A stretch of 58,559 nucleotides of DNA from Desulfuromonadales bacterium (GCA_019429255.1 JAHYIY010000016.1:1-58559), one strand, 5' to 3'. Positions 1 to 8,988 are shown, counted from the stretch's first letter. The notes: generated by a model not told the origin, from the letters alone. Numbers and translations: made by a program.

Positions 1-2
1 AT

Positions 3-191
3 TATCCTGAGTCGGGACGGATTCCGGCGGAATTGGCAGGGCTGAAGTATCGCGAGGTTGTGGTTCCTCCTTGCCGCATCTTTTACCGGATCGAGGCAGA
101 GCAAGTGTTCATCCTCCATGTCATGCGCCAGGAGCGTGATCTGCGCAGGTTTATGATCGACCATGAAGTCATGAGTGACCTGAACAGTTGA
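3..191 (+). CDS. RelE/ParE-type toxin, C-terminal part (cut by window edge)
   Basis: The open frame enters from the left edge and ends at TGA 189-191, giving 63 residues. It contains the pattern [16 protein letters not shown] followed by [16 protein letters not shown], which is the typical beta-hairpin and C-terminal stretch of the RelE/ParE toxin superfamily. Such proteins usually act as mRNA interferases or gyrase poisons and are paired with a small antitoxin gene. The antitoxin is not visible here; it could lie upstream outside the window or be absent. hisF begins 37 bases downstream in the same direction. The family call is fairly safe, the subgroup is not. Confidence 0.75.
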   Translation, partial: YPESGRIPAELAGLKYREVVVPPCRIFYRIEAEQVFILHVMRQERDLRRFMIDHEVMSDLNS

Positions 192-228
192 TGATTCAAG
201 AACTCTTAACCAAAAGGTAGAAAACCTG

Positions 229-996
229 ATGTTGGCCAAGCGAATTATTCCTTGTCTTGATGTGAAAGATGGTCGCGTTGTCAAAGGGGTCAACTTTGTT
301 GATCTGCGGGATGCCGGTGATCCGGTCGAGGCGGCCGAGGCCTACTGCGCCCAGGGAGCGGATGAGCTGACCTTTCTCGATATCACCGCCAGCAGCGATA
401 ATCGCGGGATTATTCTCGATGTTGTTGCCCGTACCGCCGAACGGGTATTCATGCCCCTGACCGTCGGTGGTGGGGTGCGCGAGATTGCCGACATCCGCAA
501 CCTGCTTAATGCCGGGGCTGACAAGGTCTCGATCAATACGGCGGCGGTGCAACGCCCTGAACTGGTGCGCGAAGCCGCACAGCGTTTTGGCAGTCAGTGT
601 ATTGTTGTAGCCATCGATGCGCGGCGCGTGCCCGGCAGCGATCCTGTGGCCTGGGAGGTTTACACCCACGGTGGGCGTCGGCCGACGGGAATCGATGCCG
701 TTGCCTGGGCCAGGCAGATGGAAGACTACGGTTGCGGCGAGATTCTGCTGACCTCGATGGATTGTGACGGTACCAAGCAGGGCTACGATATCGCCCTGAC
801 CCGGACGATCAGTGATGCGGTCACTATTCCGGTGATCGCCTCCGGCGGCGTCGGTAACCTTGAGCATATCCGTGCCGGTTTTGTTGAAGGGGGTGCCGGC
901 GCGGCTCTGGCTGCGTCGATTTTTCATTTTAAGGAATATACCATCGCCCAGTGCAAGGGCTATCTGCACGAGCATGGCGTTGTGGTTCGTCTCTGA
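229..996 (+). CDS. hisF: Imidazole glycerol phosphate synthase, cyclase subunit HisF
   Basis: This 255-residue protein is full length for HisF. With HisH it converts PRFAR and glutamine-derived ammonia to imidazole glycerol phosphate and AICAR in histidine biosynthesis. The N-terminus [20 protein letters not shown] carries the catalytic Asp11, and VVAIDARR supplies the second catalytic Asp at residue 130. The phosphate-binding glycine loops TVGGGVR and ASGGVG are present as expected in a (beta/alpha)8 barrel. An AAGG-like ribosome site precedes the ATG. hisE follows 16 bases later, so this is probably the 3' end of a his operon whose other genes lie to the left. Confidence 0.97.
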   Translation: MLAKRIIPCLDVKDGRVVKGVNFVDLRDAGDPVEAAEAYCAQGADELTFLDITASSDNRGIILDVVARTAERVFMPLTVGGGVREIADIRNLLNAGADKVSINTAAVQRPELVREAAQRFGSQCIVVAIDARRVPGSDPVAWEVYTHGGRRPTGIDAVAWARQMEDYGCGEILLTSMDCDGTKQGYDIALTRTISDAVTIPVIASGGVGNLEHIRAGFVEGGAGAALAASIFHFKEYTIAQCKGYLHEHGVVVRL

Positions 997-1012
997 TGAA
1001 AGCAGGAAGCAC

Positions 1013-1375
1013 ATGAATTCAGAAAATACAGCTTCGCAACAACACATCCTGGATGCGATCTATCAGATCATCCTTGAGCGCAAGCAGCTTGGTGCCGGGG
1101 AAAAGTCCTACGTAAAATCCCTGTATGAGAAAGGGCTCGACAAGATCCTTGCTAAAATCGGCGAAGAGGCAACAGAAACCGCCGTTGCCGGTAAAGGGGG
1201 AGACCCTGATGAGGTGGTCTATGAAGCCGCTGATCTGATTTTTCATCTGCTGGTGCTGCTTGGCTATTACGAGCTGCCACCGGAAAAAATCTACACCGAA
1301 CTGCGCCGGCGTTTTGGTATTTCCGGTATCGACGAGAAGGCTTCGCGACAGCAGTCTGAGGGATCAGACAGCTGA
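1013..1375 (+). CDS. hisE: Phosphoribosyl-ATP pyrophosphatase HisE
   Basis: HisE hydrolyses phosphoribosyl-ATP to phosphoribosyl-AMP, the second step of histidine synthesis. The ATG at 1013 gives 120 residues, normal for a stand-alone HisE; a longer in-frame reading from 860 would run through hisF and is not credible. The all-alpha MazG-like core shows the metal and substrate motif EEATETAVAG followed by EVVYEAADLIFHLLVLL. HisI (cyclohydrolase) is not fused to it. The gene is 16 bases after hisF and is probably the last gene of the operon, since a long non-coding stretch follows. Confidence 0.95.
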   Translation: MNSENTASQQHILDAIYQIILERKQLGAGEKSYVKSLYEKGLDKILAKIGEEATETAVAGKGGDPDEVVYEAADLIFHLLVLLGYYELPPEKIYTELRRRFGISGIDEKASRQQSEGSDS

Positions 1376-1783
1376 TCTCAAATTTCAAATTTCAGATTTC
1401 AAATCCATTCATCTTGAACAGATACGATCTTTTTCTCTCCTGGTTTTCTTGGTGTCCTTGGTGCCTTGGTGGCTAAATTTCAGGATGAAGTAATTATTCA
1501 GCTTCCAGAAAAAACCACGGAAATGATAGCAGGGATTCTTCCACCTGAATACAATCATTTGGTATCACAGAATCGGTAGCCCCTGGGGTGGTCGGCTCCA
1601 GCAGCCTGCGACTGGTCTTGATTGCCAGGCGCCGTCCTCTTGTGCTAAAAACCGGTATCGTCAGGGATCTGCCCAATGTCAGTTTAGGGGTAGAATTGAT
1701 CGTCTCTTCCATGTAAGATGTGCGGTTAGAGGTTTCTATCGATTCCGCTATCTTTTGACCACACAACCATTGAGTTGTCATTT
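1376..1783. other. Intergenic region with dispersed-repeat-like sequence
   Basis: No convincing gene is present in this 408-base gap. It opens with a tandem AAATTTC/AGATTTC pattern (1377-1406) and continues with a C/T-rich stretch at 1434-1482 built from repeated CTTGGTG units (read on the plus strand). Both resemble low-complexity intergenic repeats that I recall from many environmental bacterial genomes, often mis-called as tiny ORFs. A 95-codon minus-strand frame (1494-1781) overlaps the start of the M23 gene and has no recognisable features. No clear promoter could be picked out. Confidence 0.5.
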
Positions 1784-3118
1784 ATGAATGCGAGCTGGAT
1801 TTTATCATCTCAGGAACGCAAGGCCTTACGCCGCAAGCGCGTGCTGCGAGTCGGTCTGGTTGCGCTGGTGTTGATTGGTCTGCTTGGCTATTTTGTATCC
1901 ATTCCCCGCCAGCGTCAAAACCTCCCGGCCGGTACTGATACGGCATTGGAGCCGGTCAGTGAAGAACGTCGTGATACCGGGGCTGCGCTGCTTGAAGAGC
2001 CCCCGGTTGAAGAGGCGGTTGACCCTGTCGTTGTCCACCAGATCACCAACGGTGACACCTTAAGTACCATCTTTAATCAACTCGGCATCCACAGCGTCAT
2101 GTATCAGGTTATTGCCGCTGACGAGTCGCTGCTGGCCCTTGATGTGCTGCGCCCGGGTCAAAAGTTGACCTTTACTTTTGATGACGACAAATCACGATTG
2201 CTGAGGATGGAGCTGTTTATCCATCCGGGCAAGCAGGTTCTATATTCACGCTTTGATGACAACAATTTCGGTTACGAAGAAATTATCCATCCGGGGACGT
2301 GGAAACAGCAGCTTATTGACGCAGAGATCAACGACAGCTTTTATCTGTCGGCCATGCGGGCCGGTTTAAGTGAAGTGGAAACCGCCAACATTACCAACCT
2401 GTTTCGCGATCATCTGAATTTCGCCCGGGATATCCAGGCCGGAGACCGTTTCCAGGTGGTGCGCAGTCAGCAGTTTGTCGGCGATGAGTTTACCGGCCAG
2501 AGCCGGATCAAAGGGGTGCGGATTGTGCGCCGCAATCGCCAGCACACGGCTTTTCTGTTTGAGGATGGCAGCTACTATGATGCCAAAGGGGAGAGCCTGG
2601 CACGTGCCTTCCGGCGCTATCCGACGGGTGGGCAGTACCGCATCAGTTCTTCCTTCAATCCCGCCCGTAAGCATCCAGTCACCGGGCAGGTCCGGCCCCA
2701 TAACGGGGTTGATTTTGCCATGCCGACCGGTACGCCGGTCCTGTCAACCGGTGACGGCGTTGTCACGCGGGTGATGAATCATCCCTATGCCGGTAAATAT
2801 GTTGAAATCCAGCATGGCAGTCAGTATTTGACCCGCTATCTGCATCTCCATCGGATTCTGGTAAAACGTGGCCAGACGGTAAAACGTGGCGATCGAATCG
2901 CCCTCTCCGGTAATACCGGATTATCTACCGGTCCTCACCTGCACTTTGAGTTGCATGTCCGCAGTCGGCCGGTCAATCCGCTCACGGCGAACATCCCGAT
3001 GTCGGCTTCTGTTCCTAAAGACAAGCGGAATGATTTTAACCAACTGGTCGAGCAACTGGTCGCGGTGATGGAAAACGGCAGTCACCGGATTGCGGCGCTG
3101 GAAACCAGCCGTCAATAA
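1784..3118 (+). CDS. M23 family murein endopeptidase, MepM-like, with LysM/OapA-like region
   Basis: This is a probable cell-wall hydrolase cleaving peptidoglycan cross-links. From the ATG at 1784 it has 444 residues; an in-frame TTG at 1775 would add three. A membrane anchor lies at about residues 20-42 (VGLVALVLIGLLGYFV). A LysM/OapA-like region follows (ITNGDTLSTIFNQLG to LRPGQKLTF), then a central linker and a C-terminal M23 domain. The zinc ligands are visible in HNGVDFAMPTGTPV and in HLHFELHV. The length and layout match the E. coli MepM (YebA) type. It stands alone between hisE and a convergent tautomerase gene, so its operon context says little. Confidence 0.88.
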   Translation: MNASWILSSQERKALRRKRVLRVGLVALVLIGLLGYFVSIPRQRQNLPAGTDTALEPVSEERRDTGAALLEEPPVEEAVDPVVVHQITNGDTLSTIFNQLGIHSVMYQVIAADESLLALDVLRPGQKLTFTFDDDKSRLLRMELFIHPGKQVLYSRFDDNNFGYEEIIHPGTWKQQLIDAEINDSFYLSAMRAGLSEVETANITNLFRDHLNFARDIQAGDRFQVVRSQQFVGDEFTGQSRIKGVRIVRRNRQHTAFLFEDGSYYDAKGESLARAFRRYPTGGQYRISSSFNPARKHPVTGQVRPHNGVDFAMPTGTPVLSTGDGVVTRVMNHPYAGKYVEIQHGSQYLTRYLHLHRILVKRGQTVKRGDRIALSGNTGLSTGPHLHFELHVRSRPVNPLTANIPMSASVPKDKRNDFNQLVEQLVAVMENGSHRIAALETSRQ

Positions 3119-3138
3119 AACGTATCCTGAGGTTACGA

Positions 3139-3537
3139 TCAATCGGCCAGCGGATCTTCCCCTTCCTGCCAACTTGCCAGGTAGCGCTCGAACAGGTGAA
3201 AATCCTCCCCCTTGTGTTCGGTGAGGGTAACGTACATGTGCTCTTTAGGGATGTCCCAGGTCTCATGAAGCAGTTGCATAAAACCCAGGGTCAGCTCGCG
3301 GCGTTTTTCCATGGTACGCCCCTCGCGGATATCGGCGTTGACCAGGGCCACTCCTTGTTCCGGCTGGTTGACCCGACCTACTGACAGGTTGTAGGTGCCG
3401 AATTCACGGATAGAGATACTGATGTGGTCGGTGCCGGTATCCATGATGGTAGAAAACAGTTGCCGGACTTTCTCGGCAAAGGTCATCTTGGCGGCATCTT
3501 CTAAGGGGCGATTGATTTCAAATTGCAGGTGCGGCAT
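3139..3537 (-). CDS. Tautomerase/CHMI-like small protein
   Basis: This 132-residue protein starts with MPHLQFEINRPL, so Pro2 becomes the N-terminal residue after Met removal, as in the tautomerase superfamily where Pro1 is the catalytic base. The length and the ITR-like pattern DHISISIREFGTYN resemble 5-carboxymethyl-2-hydroxymuconate isomerase and MIF-like members. The substrate cannot be deduced; no aromatic degradation genes are nearby. A GGAG ribosome site sits 7 bases before the ATG. The gene is convergent with the M23 gene, separated by 20 bases. Confidence 0.75.
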   Translation of the reverse strand: MPHLQFEINRPLEDAAKMTFAEKVRQLFSTIMDTGTDHISISIREFGTYNLSVGRVNQPEQGVALVNADIREGRTMEKRRELTLGFMQLLHETWDIPKEHMYVTLTEHKGEDFHLFERYLASWQEGEDPLAD

Positions 3538-3633
3538 AGAATTCTCCGTTTTGGTTAAAAGGGGGAGTGCTGTCGACTGCTAGATATAACATGGTTCCTA
3601 TTTATTTGAACACCAGCCAGAGGATTTGACAAA

Positions 3634-4545
3634 GTGACAACCCAACTGACACGCCCATCCAGCCCGGATCTTGATAAACTGCTTGGTCACGCTTTTCCCG
3701 TACTCGACGACGGCTTTGTGCGTGTTGTTGATTATATGGGGAATGATTCTTCCATCGTTCAGGCGGCGCGGGTTTCCTACGGCGACGGCACCCGCAAGGT
3801 GTCCGAAGATCGCGCTCTGATCCGCTATCTGCTCCGCCATCAGCACACCACCCCCTTTGAAATGTGCATCCTCAAGCTCCATGTGCGGGTGCCGATGGAT
3901 ACCTGGCGCCAGTGGATTCGCCATCGCACCGCCAGCGTCAATGAGTACAGTACCCGCTATTCCATTGCCATCGACCGCGCCCAGATGACTCCGGCGGACA
4001 GCTGGCGGCAGCAGGCGCAGGACAATAAGCAGGGGAGTAGTGGATTTTTCGACAATGTGCAGGGCGTACAGTTCAGTGCTGCCGAGCAGGAACTGCACCA
4101 GTTGAGCAAAGAAGTCTACCAGCAGCGTCTCGACGCCGGCGTTGCCCGCGAGCAGGCGCGTAAGGATTTGCCGTTAAGCACCTACACCGAAGCCTTCTGG
4201 CAGATTGATCTGCATAATCTGCTGCATTTTCTCGCCCTGCGCATGGACAGCCACGCCCAACTGGAAATCCGCCGCTATGCCGAGACCATCGGCGAAAAGA
4301 TTGTCAAGCCCTGGGTGCCGGCGACCTGGGAGGCCTTTCAGGATTATCGCTTCGGGCAGATGACCCTGTCGCGCCAGGAGCAGGAACTGCTGGCCCTGGT
4401 GGTGAATGGGCAGACGGAAATGGCGGTCAGCTGGTGTGCAAAAAGCGGCTGGGTTAAGCACAAAGAAGAGCGCCGGATCCTTTCACGGGAGGCCAAAGAA
4501 TTTGCCGTCAAGCTGGCAAGTTTTGGGCTGACACCGCCCTGGTAG
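3634..4545 (+). CDS. thyX: Flavin-dependent thymidylate synthase ThyX
   Basis: ThyX methylates dUMP to dTMP using methylene-tetrahydrofolate and reduced FAD, and replaces ThyA in many anaerobes. The signature RHRxxSxNExSxR is intact at residues 96-108 (RHRTASVNEYSTR). The protein has 303 residues, longer than the usual 220-260; the extra length is a C-terminal extension after WEAFQDYRF. The start is GTG at 3634, preceded by an AGAGGA-like site. It is transcribed divergently from the tautomerase and convergently toward the cbb3 oxidase locus. Confidence 0.95.
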   Translation: MTTQLTRPSSPDLDKLLGHAFPVLDDGFVRVVDYMGNDSSIVQAARVSYGDGTRKVSEDRALIRYLLRHQHTTPFEMCILKLHVRVPMDTWRQWIRHRTASVNEYSTRYSIAIDRAQMTPADSWRQQAQDNKQGSSGFFDNVQGVQFSAAEQELHQLSKEVYQQRLDAGVAREQARKDLPLSTYTEAFWQIDLHNLLHFLALRMDSHAQLEIRRYAETIGEKIVKPWVPATWEAFQDYRFGQMTLSRQEQELLALVVNGQTEMAVSWCAKSGWVKHKEERRILSREAKEFAVKLASFGLTPPW

Positions 4546-4569
4546 GAACAAAAAATCGTATGATGTTGC

Positions 4570-4593
4570 AGGGGCGCGGCGCGCCGTGCCCCT
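4570..4593. repeat. AGGGGC...GCCCCT palindrome between convergent genes
   Basis: The sequence is a near-perfect palindrome of 24 bases with an 11-bp stem (one G-T pair) and a GC core. It overlaps the stop codon of ccoS and lies 24 bases after thyX. It has no T-run on either side, so it is a weak candidate for a bidirectional terminator. A related TAGGGGC...CCCCTA structure occurs at 40958-41006, suggesting a small dispersed repeat family. Confidence 0.5.
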
Positions 4594-4774
4594 ACAGTTT
4601 ACCCACCTCATCATCCTTTGTCTTTTCCTCGACATCATCGTCATCCAGCATCCGGTATTTGGGACCTTCGATATCGTCAAACTCCCCCTTTTTAACCGCA
4701 TAGAGAAAAAACAACCAGACCCCGGTACCGATACAAAAGGACAGAAAAATCAGCAGGATGGTTGAAGTCATCAT
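4592..4774 (-). CDS. ccoS: cbb3 oxidase assembly protein CcoS
   Basis: CcoS is a small membrane protein needed for cofactor insertion into cbb3 oxidase. The 60 residues contain one N-terminal transmembrane helix (TSTILLIFLSFCIGTGVWLF) followed by the family-typical GPKYRMLDDD and an acidic tail. The ATG at 4774 overlaps the TGA of ccoI (ATGA), so the two genes are translationally coupled. It is the last gene of the cco locus. The GPKYRMLDDD tail is nearly repeated at the C-terminus of CcoQ in the same operon. Confidence 0.93.
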   Translation of the reverse strand: MMTSTILLIFLSFCIGTGVWLFFLYAVKKGEFDDIEGPKYRMLDDDDVEEKTKDDEVGKL

Positions 4775-7167
4775 GGCAGGTGTCCGTGGCGCTTGAGGCG
4801 CAGGGAATTAAGCAGTACGCAGATCGAACTGATCGCCATCGCCGCTGCCGCGTAAACCGGCGCCAGCAGGCCGCTGACGGCCAGGGGGATGGCAATCAGA
4901 TTATAACTGAAAGCCCAGGCGAGATTCTGCTTGATGTTGACCAGGGTCTTTTGTGCGAGGCACAGGGCAAAGGGAATGTTGGCCAGGTGCGGGCGGGTCA
5001 GAATCAGATCAGCGCTTTCAACCGCGATGTCGGTGCTGCCGGCAATGGCGCAGCCGATGGTAGCCTTCGACAGGGCCGGCGCGTCATTGATCCCGTCACC
5101 CACCATCATCACTGCTGCCGGTGCCAGCTGTTCAATCTGCAGCGCTTTTTGTTCCGGAGTCAGTTCCGCGTGCCAGGTATCAATGGCGAGGAGTGAACAG
5201 ATACGCCGGGCGACATCTTCCCGATCGCCGGTTAACAGCAGACTGGTGTAGCCGAGTCGCTGCAGGTCGTTGAACATCTGTTGCGCATCAGGGCGGATCT
5301 CATCGTCGAGGGTGACCAGGCCGATATAGCGGCCATCGCGGGCCAGATGCACCTCGCTGCGTCCGGCGGTTGCGGTCTCAGGCAGGTCGATTCCCTGCTC
5401 TTTCAGAAAGCGCCGGTTGCCGGCGATTAGATGGGTGTTGCCCTGCCAGGCTACAATGCCCAGGCCGGTATGGGTGGTGGACTTGTCAACCGCGGCGGGG
5501 ATGATGCCGCGCCGGGCCGCTTCCTTGAGAATGCCGCGCGCGAGGGGGTGCCGGCTGCCTGCTTCGACATCTGCCAGTCCTTGCAGTAACTGCTGTTCAT
5601 TGCCATGGCTGAGGGTGATCCCGACAACCTGGGGCCGCCCGATGGTGATGGTGCCGGTTTTATCGAAAGCCAGGATTTTAATGTGCGAAGCCGCCTCAAG
5701 AATATCGCCGCCACGAAACAGCACCCCGGCTTCGGCCGCGCGTCCGGTGGCGATCATCACCGCTGTGGGTGTTGCCAGCCCCAGGGCGCAGGGACAGGCG
5801 ACGACCAGCACCGAGACGGCATTGAGCAGGGCGGCGCCATCACGCAGGTGCCAGTAGATAAAGGTGGCGGCGGCAATCAGCAGCACGATCGGGATAAAAA
5901 CACCGGCCACCCGGTCGGCAAGGCGCTGAATCGGTGCCTGGTCGGTTTGCGCTCGTTCAACGATGGCGGTCATGCGCGCGAGGAAGGAGTCGGCGGCGGC
6001 CGAGGTGACCTTGACCTCGATGGTGCCGTTGAGATTGAGGGTGCCGGAGACGACCTGAGCGCCGTGTTCTTTCAGCACCGGCAGGGGTTCGCCGGTAACC
6101 GCAGCTTCGTCAATCTCACTGGTACCGCGGGCAACGATGCCGTCCACCGGCAGGCGATCACCGGCTTTGAGCTGGATGAGATCGCCAGGCTGCAACTGTT
6201 GGCTGTCAACCTCCTGCCAGCTGTCATTCTCGTAACGCAGGGCGCGCGTCGGCGCCAGTTTGAGCAGCCGGTCAATGCCGGCGGCGGCTTTGCGTCTGGC
6301 TCCCGCCTCGATCAGGCGCCCGGCAAGAATCAGAGTGATAATCATCGCTGCCGTTTCAAAGTAGACCTCAGCGTCAGTAGCCATGGCATAGAGGCTGTAA
6401 AAATAAGCACAGAGAGTACCCAGGGCGATCAGCAGATCCATGTTGGGCTGATAGTTGCGCAGGCTGATCCAGGCGCCGCGCAGGAAGGGATAGCCGGAGT
6501 AGAAAACCACCGGGGTGGTGACGATGGCGGCAAAATACTCCAGCATGCTTTTGGTCTGGGGGTCGATGCCCTGAAAATAACCGGCATACAGCGCCAGGGA
6601 AAACCCCATTAACTGCATGGTCAGAAAAACTGCCGTTCCAAAGCGCATGAGCAGGCTGCGCATTTCACGGTGGGCTGATTGCTGCAGCTCGTCAAAGGTA
6701 TAAGGGCGGGCCAGATAGCCGATGTCGGCAAGCTTGCGGCAGATCTGGGCAGCACTGATGTCAGCGCCGGTAAAGCGGATCAGTACCCGGTGGGTGGCAA
6801 AGTTGACCCGTACCGACAGGATGGCCGGATGTTTGAGCAGCAGCCGCTCAATCAGCCAGACACAACTGGCGCAACGAATGCCGTCAACAATCAGGCTGAT
6901 CTCCTCCCCTGCTTCATGATGACGGACAAAGCGTGCCAGATAGGCATCGTCAAAACGTAAGTTGAAGGCTTCCTTGAGGGTCCCGGCCTGGCGGTCGCGC
7001 CGCTGATAAAAGTGCTCGAGGCCGGCGCCACGGATAATCAGGTAGGCGCCGCGACAGCCGTAACAACAGAAGCTGTGAGTCGTGTCGTTGATCTTTGCGG
7101 TGACCAGATCAGCGGCGGGGAATTTTTCGGCGCAGTGGACGCATGTCAATTCAGCGGCGGGGGGCAT
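4771..7167 (-). CDS. ccoI: Copper-translocating P1B-type ATPase CcoI/FixI
   Basis: CcoI is a 798-residue P-type ATPase that exports copper for assembly of the CuB site of cbb3 oxidase. Near the N-terminus are extra Cys motifs (C9xxC12 and C34CxxC38), as in FixI proteins, followed by a heavy-metal domain with C99-A-S-C102. The transmembrane metal site CPC is in VVACPCALGLATP. The phosphorylation motif DKTGTIT and the hinge GDGINDAPAL are intact. It lies between ccoH and ccoS with almost no spacing, which makes the oxidase-assembly role much more likely than general copper detoxification. Confidence 0.95.
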   Translation of the reverse strand: MPPAAELTCVHCAEKFPAADLVTAKINDTTHSFCCYGCRGAYLIIRGAGLEHFYQRRDRQAGTLKEAFNLRFDDAYLARFVRHHEAGEEISLIVDGIRCASCVWLIERLLLKHPAILSVRVNFATHRVLIRFTGADISAAQICRKLADIGYLARPYTFDELQQSAHREMRSLLMRFGTAVFLTMQLMGFSLALYAGYFQGIDPQTKSMLEYFAAIVTTPVVFYSGYPFLRGAWISLRNYQPNMDLLIALGTLCAYFYSLYAMATDAEVYFETAAMIITLILAGRLIEAGARRKAAAGIDRLLKLAPTRALRYENDSWQEVDSQQLQPGDLIQLKAGDRLPVDGIVARGTSEIDEAAVTGEPLPVLKEHGAQVVSGTLNLNGTIEVKVTSAAADSFLARMTAIVERAQTDQAPIQRLADRVAGVFIPIVLLIAAATFIYWHLRDGAALLNAVSVLVVACPCALGLATPTAVMIATGRAAEAGVLFRGGDILEAASHIKILAFDKTGTITIGRPQVVGITLSHGNEQQLLQGLADVEAGSRHPLARGILKEAARRGIIPAAVDKSTTHTGLGIVAWQGNTHLIAGNRRFLKEQGIDLPETATAGRSEVHLARDGRYIGLVTLDDEIRPDAQQMFNDLQRLGYTSLLLTGDREDVARRICSLLAIDTWHAELTPEQKALQIEQLAPAAVMMVGDGINDAPALSKATIGCAIAGSTDIAVESADLILTRPHLANIPFALCLAQKTLVNIKQNLAWAFSYNLIAIPLAVSGLLAPVYAAAAMAISSICVLLNSLRLKRHGHLP

Positions 7168-7170
7168 TAC

Positions 7171-7608
7171 TTAGATGGTCAACAGCAGGTGCCGCAGAAT
7201 CCGCGCACCGTCGCGCTCAAACTCTGCTCTGATGAGGTGTTCACCCGCCCGTTGCGGTAGCAGGCCACGGTAGACACCGGCATCTATCTCCTCCAGGGGA
7301 ACCGTCAGCAGTGCCTCTCGATGCTGCAACTTCAGGATTCCCTTGGCGCCGCTTACCGGCTCACCGTTCTGGTCGGTTAAGTGCTGAATCAGCATCCCGT
7401 CAACCAGTTCGCTGCGCAATTCCCAGCCCAATACGGTGGCGGCTTTTTTTTCCAGAAGAGTGCTGTTGTACTTCAGCCCCTTGCTGTAGTAACCGCGATC
7501 ACTGACGTCGCTGACTCGAGTGGCTGCCTGATAGGCGGCCCAACTGGAAAAGGCCAGAAAAGAGCAGAGCAACAAAGGGATGAGCAATGCGGGGCTGGGT
7601 TTGGTCAT
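7171..7608 (-). CDS. ccoH: FixH/CcoH family oxidase assembly protein
   Basis: The chosen ATG at 7608 gives 145 residues and has a GAGAA ribosome site; an upstream frame would add 12 residues. A single N-terminal transmembrane helix (ALLIPLLLCSFLAFSSWAAY) is followed by a periplasmic domain with the family-typical SDRGYYSKGLKYN. CcoH/FixH helps to stabilise cbb3 oxidase assembly. It lies between ccoG and ccoI with 3 bases separating it from ccoI. Sequence divergence in this family is high, so part of the support is positional. Confidence 0.88.
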   Translation of the reverse strand: MTKPSPALLIPLLLCSFLAFSSWAAYQAATRVSDVSDRGYYSKGLKYNSTLLEKKAATVLGWELRSELVDGMLIQHLTDQNGEPVSGAKGILKLQHREALLTVPLEEIDAGVYRGLLPQRAGEHLIRAEFERDGARILRHLLLTI

Positions 7609-7678
7609 GGGTTTCTCATTTCGCTGAAAAAGGTCGGCAAGCAAGCTTACTCATTTTTAGTTTGTGATTACAGAGCCG

Positions 7679-8944
7679 CTATTTTATCTGCGGGTTGCTT
7701 GTCGACCTGACGTGGGCCTGAGCTGTGGCAACCTGCTGCAGATTGTTGTCGAGCAGCTGGAATTCTACCACGAATGCTTGCGTGCCAACAGGGGTGATAA
7801 CGATCAAGCGCAGTTGCTGGTTGCCACCGGCGGCGACGGAGATATCTTCAGTGTGGCCCCTGACCTCTAGTATCGCGCCGGCAGAAGATAGCGTTCGCAA
7901 GTGATATTTCTGTTGTTCATTACTGCGATTGTTGATCCATATAGTGAACAGCGTAGCCTGCTGTTCAGCAACAATCGTGCTGGCTGCTGTCGGTGCCAGT
8001 GAGACCTTCAGGGATGCTCTCGGCCGTGCCAGGGTGGCGTAGGTCAGGGCGCTGAACAGGGTGATCAGAAGCACAGCGAGCAGCAATACGCGCAGGTTCA
8101 ACAGGGCACCGGCACCGCGGTTGTCAACGCCAAAGGTATAATAGATCAGCCCGGGTTCGTTCTTTTTGGCCATGATCTGCCGACAGGCGTCGAGGCAACG
8201 GCCACAGTTGATACACTCGATCTGATAGCCGTTGCGGATGTCGATCCCCATCGGGCAGGTGCGCACGCAGGAATTACAGCGGATACAGCGTGGTTTTTCT
8301 TCCTCCGGCAAGTGCAGGGTCAGGGTGGCCGGATCAACAAAGGAGGACTGGATGCGCCCATAGGGGCAGAACTCGCGGCACATCAGCCGTCTGATCAGGG
8401 CCAGGTCCAGGTAGATGATGGCAGTAATCACCAGAAAGGTGATCAGGACCCCAGGGTGCAGGGTTCCGGAGACCAGGCCGGCAAGAAAACGCTGGGGTTC
8501 GATGAAATACCAGAGCAGGTTGGCGGCGACCAGCAGAGCCGGCAACAGATAGATAACCTGGGCCACGATCTGGTGAACCAGCGCACCCTGCAGGCGGTTG
8601 GCGAGGATGTTCAGTTTGCAGCGGCGAGCCAGCCATTCCGCCAGATCGGTCAGGGTGGTTTGCGGGCAAGCCCAGCCACACCAGACGCGGCCGAAAACCA
8701 GGGTGATGAACAAAAAAGCAGCACCTGTGGCGAGGATAAAAAGCAGCAGCAGGTAGAGCTCCTGAATGCGCAGTACCTGGCCAAACAGATGCAGGCTGAG
8801 GCTGGGGATATCGATGCGCACCAGGCTCACGCCCCCCGGCTGAATCCACGGCAACAGAATGATCGTCAGGGTGGTTAACCACTGGAAGGTTCTGCGCCAG
8901 GGGCCGAGAAGTAGCGGGCGCTTATGCTTGTGGCCGGTGGGCAT
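7679..8944 (-). CDS. ccoG: Cytochrome c oxidase accessory protein CcoG (FixG/RdxA), 4Fe-4S
   Basis: CcoG is a membrane protein proposed to reduce Cu(II) for delivery to cbb3 oxidase. The ATG at 8944 gives 421 residues; a GTG at 8974 is an alternative that would place the start inside a hairpin. There are several transmembrane helices, a NapH-like CGWACPQ motif, and two ferredoxin motifs CIRCNSCVRTCP and CINCGRCLDACR. The C-terminal periplasmic Ig-like domain typical of FixG follows the last helix. It follows ccoP after a short gap holding a strong hairpin. Confidence 0.95.
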   Translation of the reverse strand: MPTGHKHKRPLLLGPWRRTFQWLTTLTIILLPWIQPGGVSLVRIDIPSLSLHLFGQVLRIQELYLLLLFILATGAAFLFITLVFGRVWCGWACPQTTLTDLAEWLARRCKLNILANRLQGALVHQIVAQVIYLLPALLVAANLLWYFIEPQRFLAGLVSGTLHPGVLITFLVITAIIYLDLALIRRLMCREFCPYGRIQSSFVDPATLTLHLPEEEKPRCIRCNSCVRTCPMGIDIRNGYQIECINCGRCLDACRQIMAKKNEPGLIYYTFGVDNRGAGALLNLRVLLLAVLLITLFSALTYATLARPRASLKVSLAPTAASTIVAEQQATLFTIWINNRSNEQQKYHLRTLSSAGAILEVRGHTEDISVAAGGNQQLRLIVITPVGTQAFVVEFQLLDNNLQQVATAQAHVRSTSNPQIK

Positions 8945-8953
8945 GGTGAGCTG

Positions 8954-8977
8954 GCGGTGGCTGCACGCAGCCACCGC
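8954..8977 (-). promoter_or_regulatory. Perfect 10-bp-stem hairpin between ccoP and ccoG
   Basis: A perfect inverted repeat (10-bp arms GCGGTGGCTG and CAGCCACCGC, 4-base loop) lies 12 bases after the ccoP stop and 10 bases before the ccoG ATG. It is not followed by a T-run, so it is not a classical terminator. An mRNA-stability or processing hairpin separating the structural genes from the accessory genes is a reasonable inference. It might also hold the ccoG start in a structured leader. Confidence 0.55.
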
Positions 8978-8988
8978 TCAAGAGTTCC

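Noticed and set aside
196-1047. 283-codon minus-strand frame opposite hisF
   Set aside because: hisF is unambiguous on the plus strand and the antisense product resembles nothing.
1494-1781. 95-codon minus-strand frame in the gap before the M23 gene
   Set aside because: No motif, no ribosome site, and it overlaps the M23 start.
5605-6612. 335-codon plus-strand frame opposite ccoI
   Set aside because: It is antisense to a well-supported P-type ATPase, with composition typical of a shadow frame.
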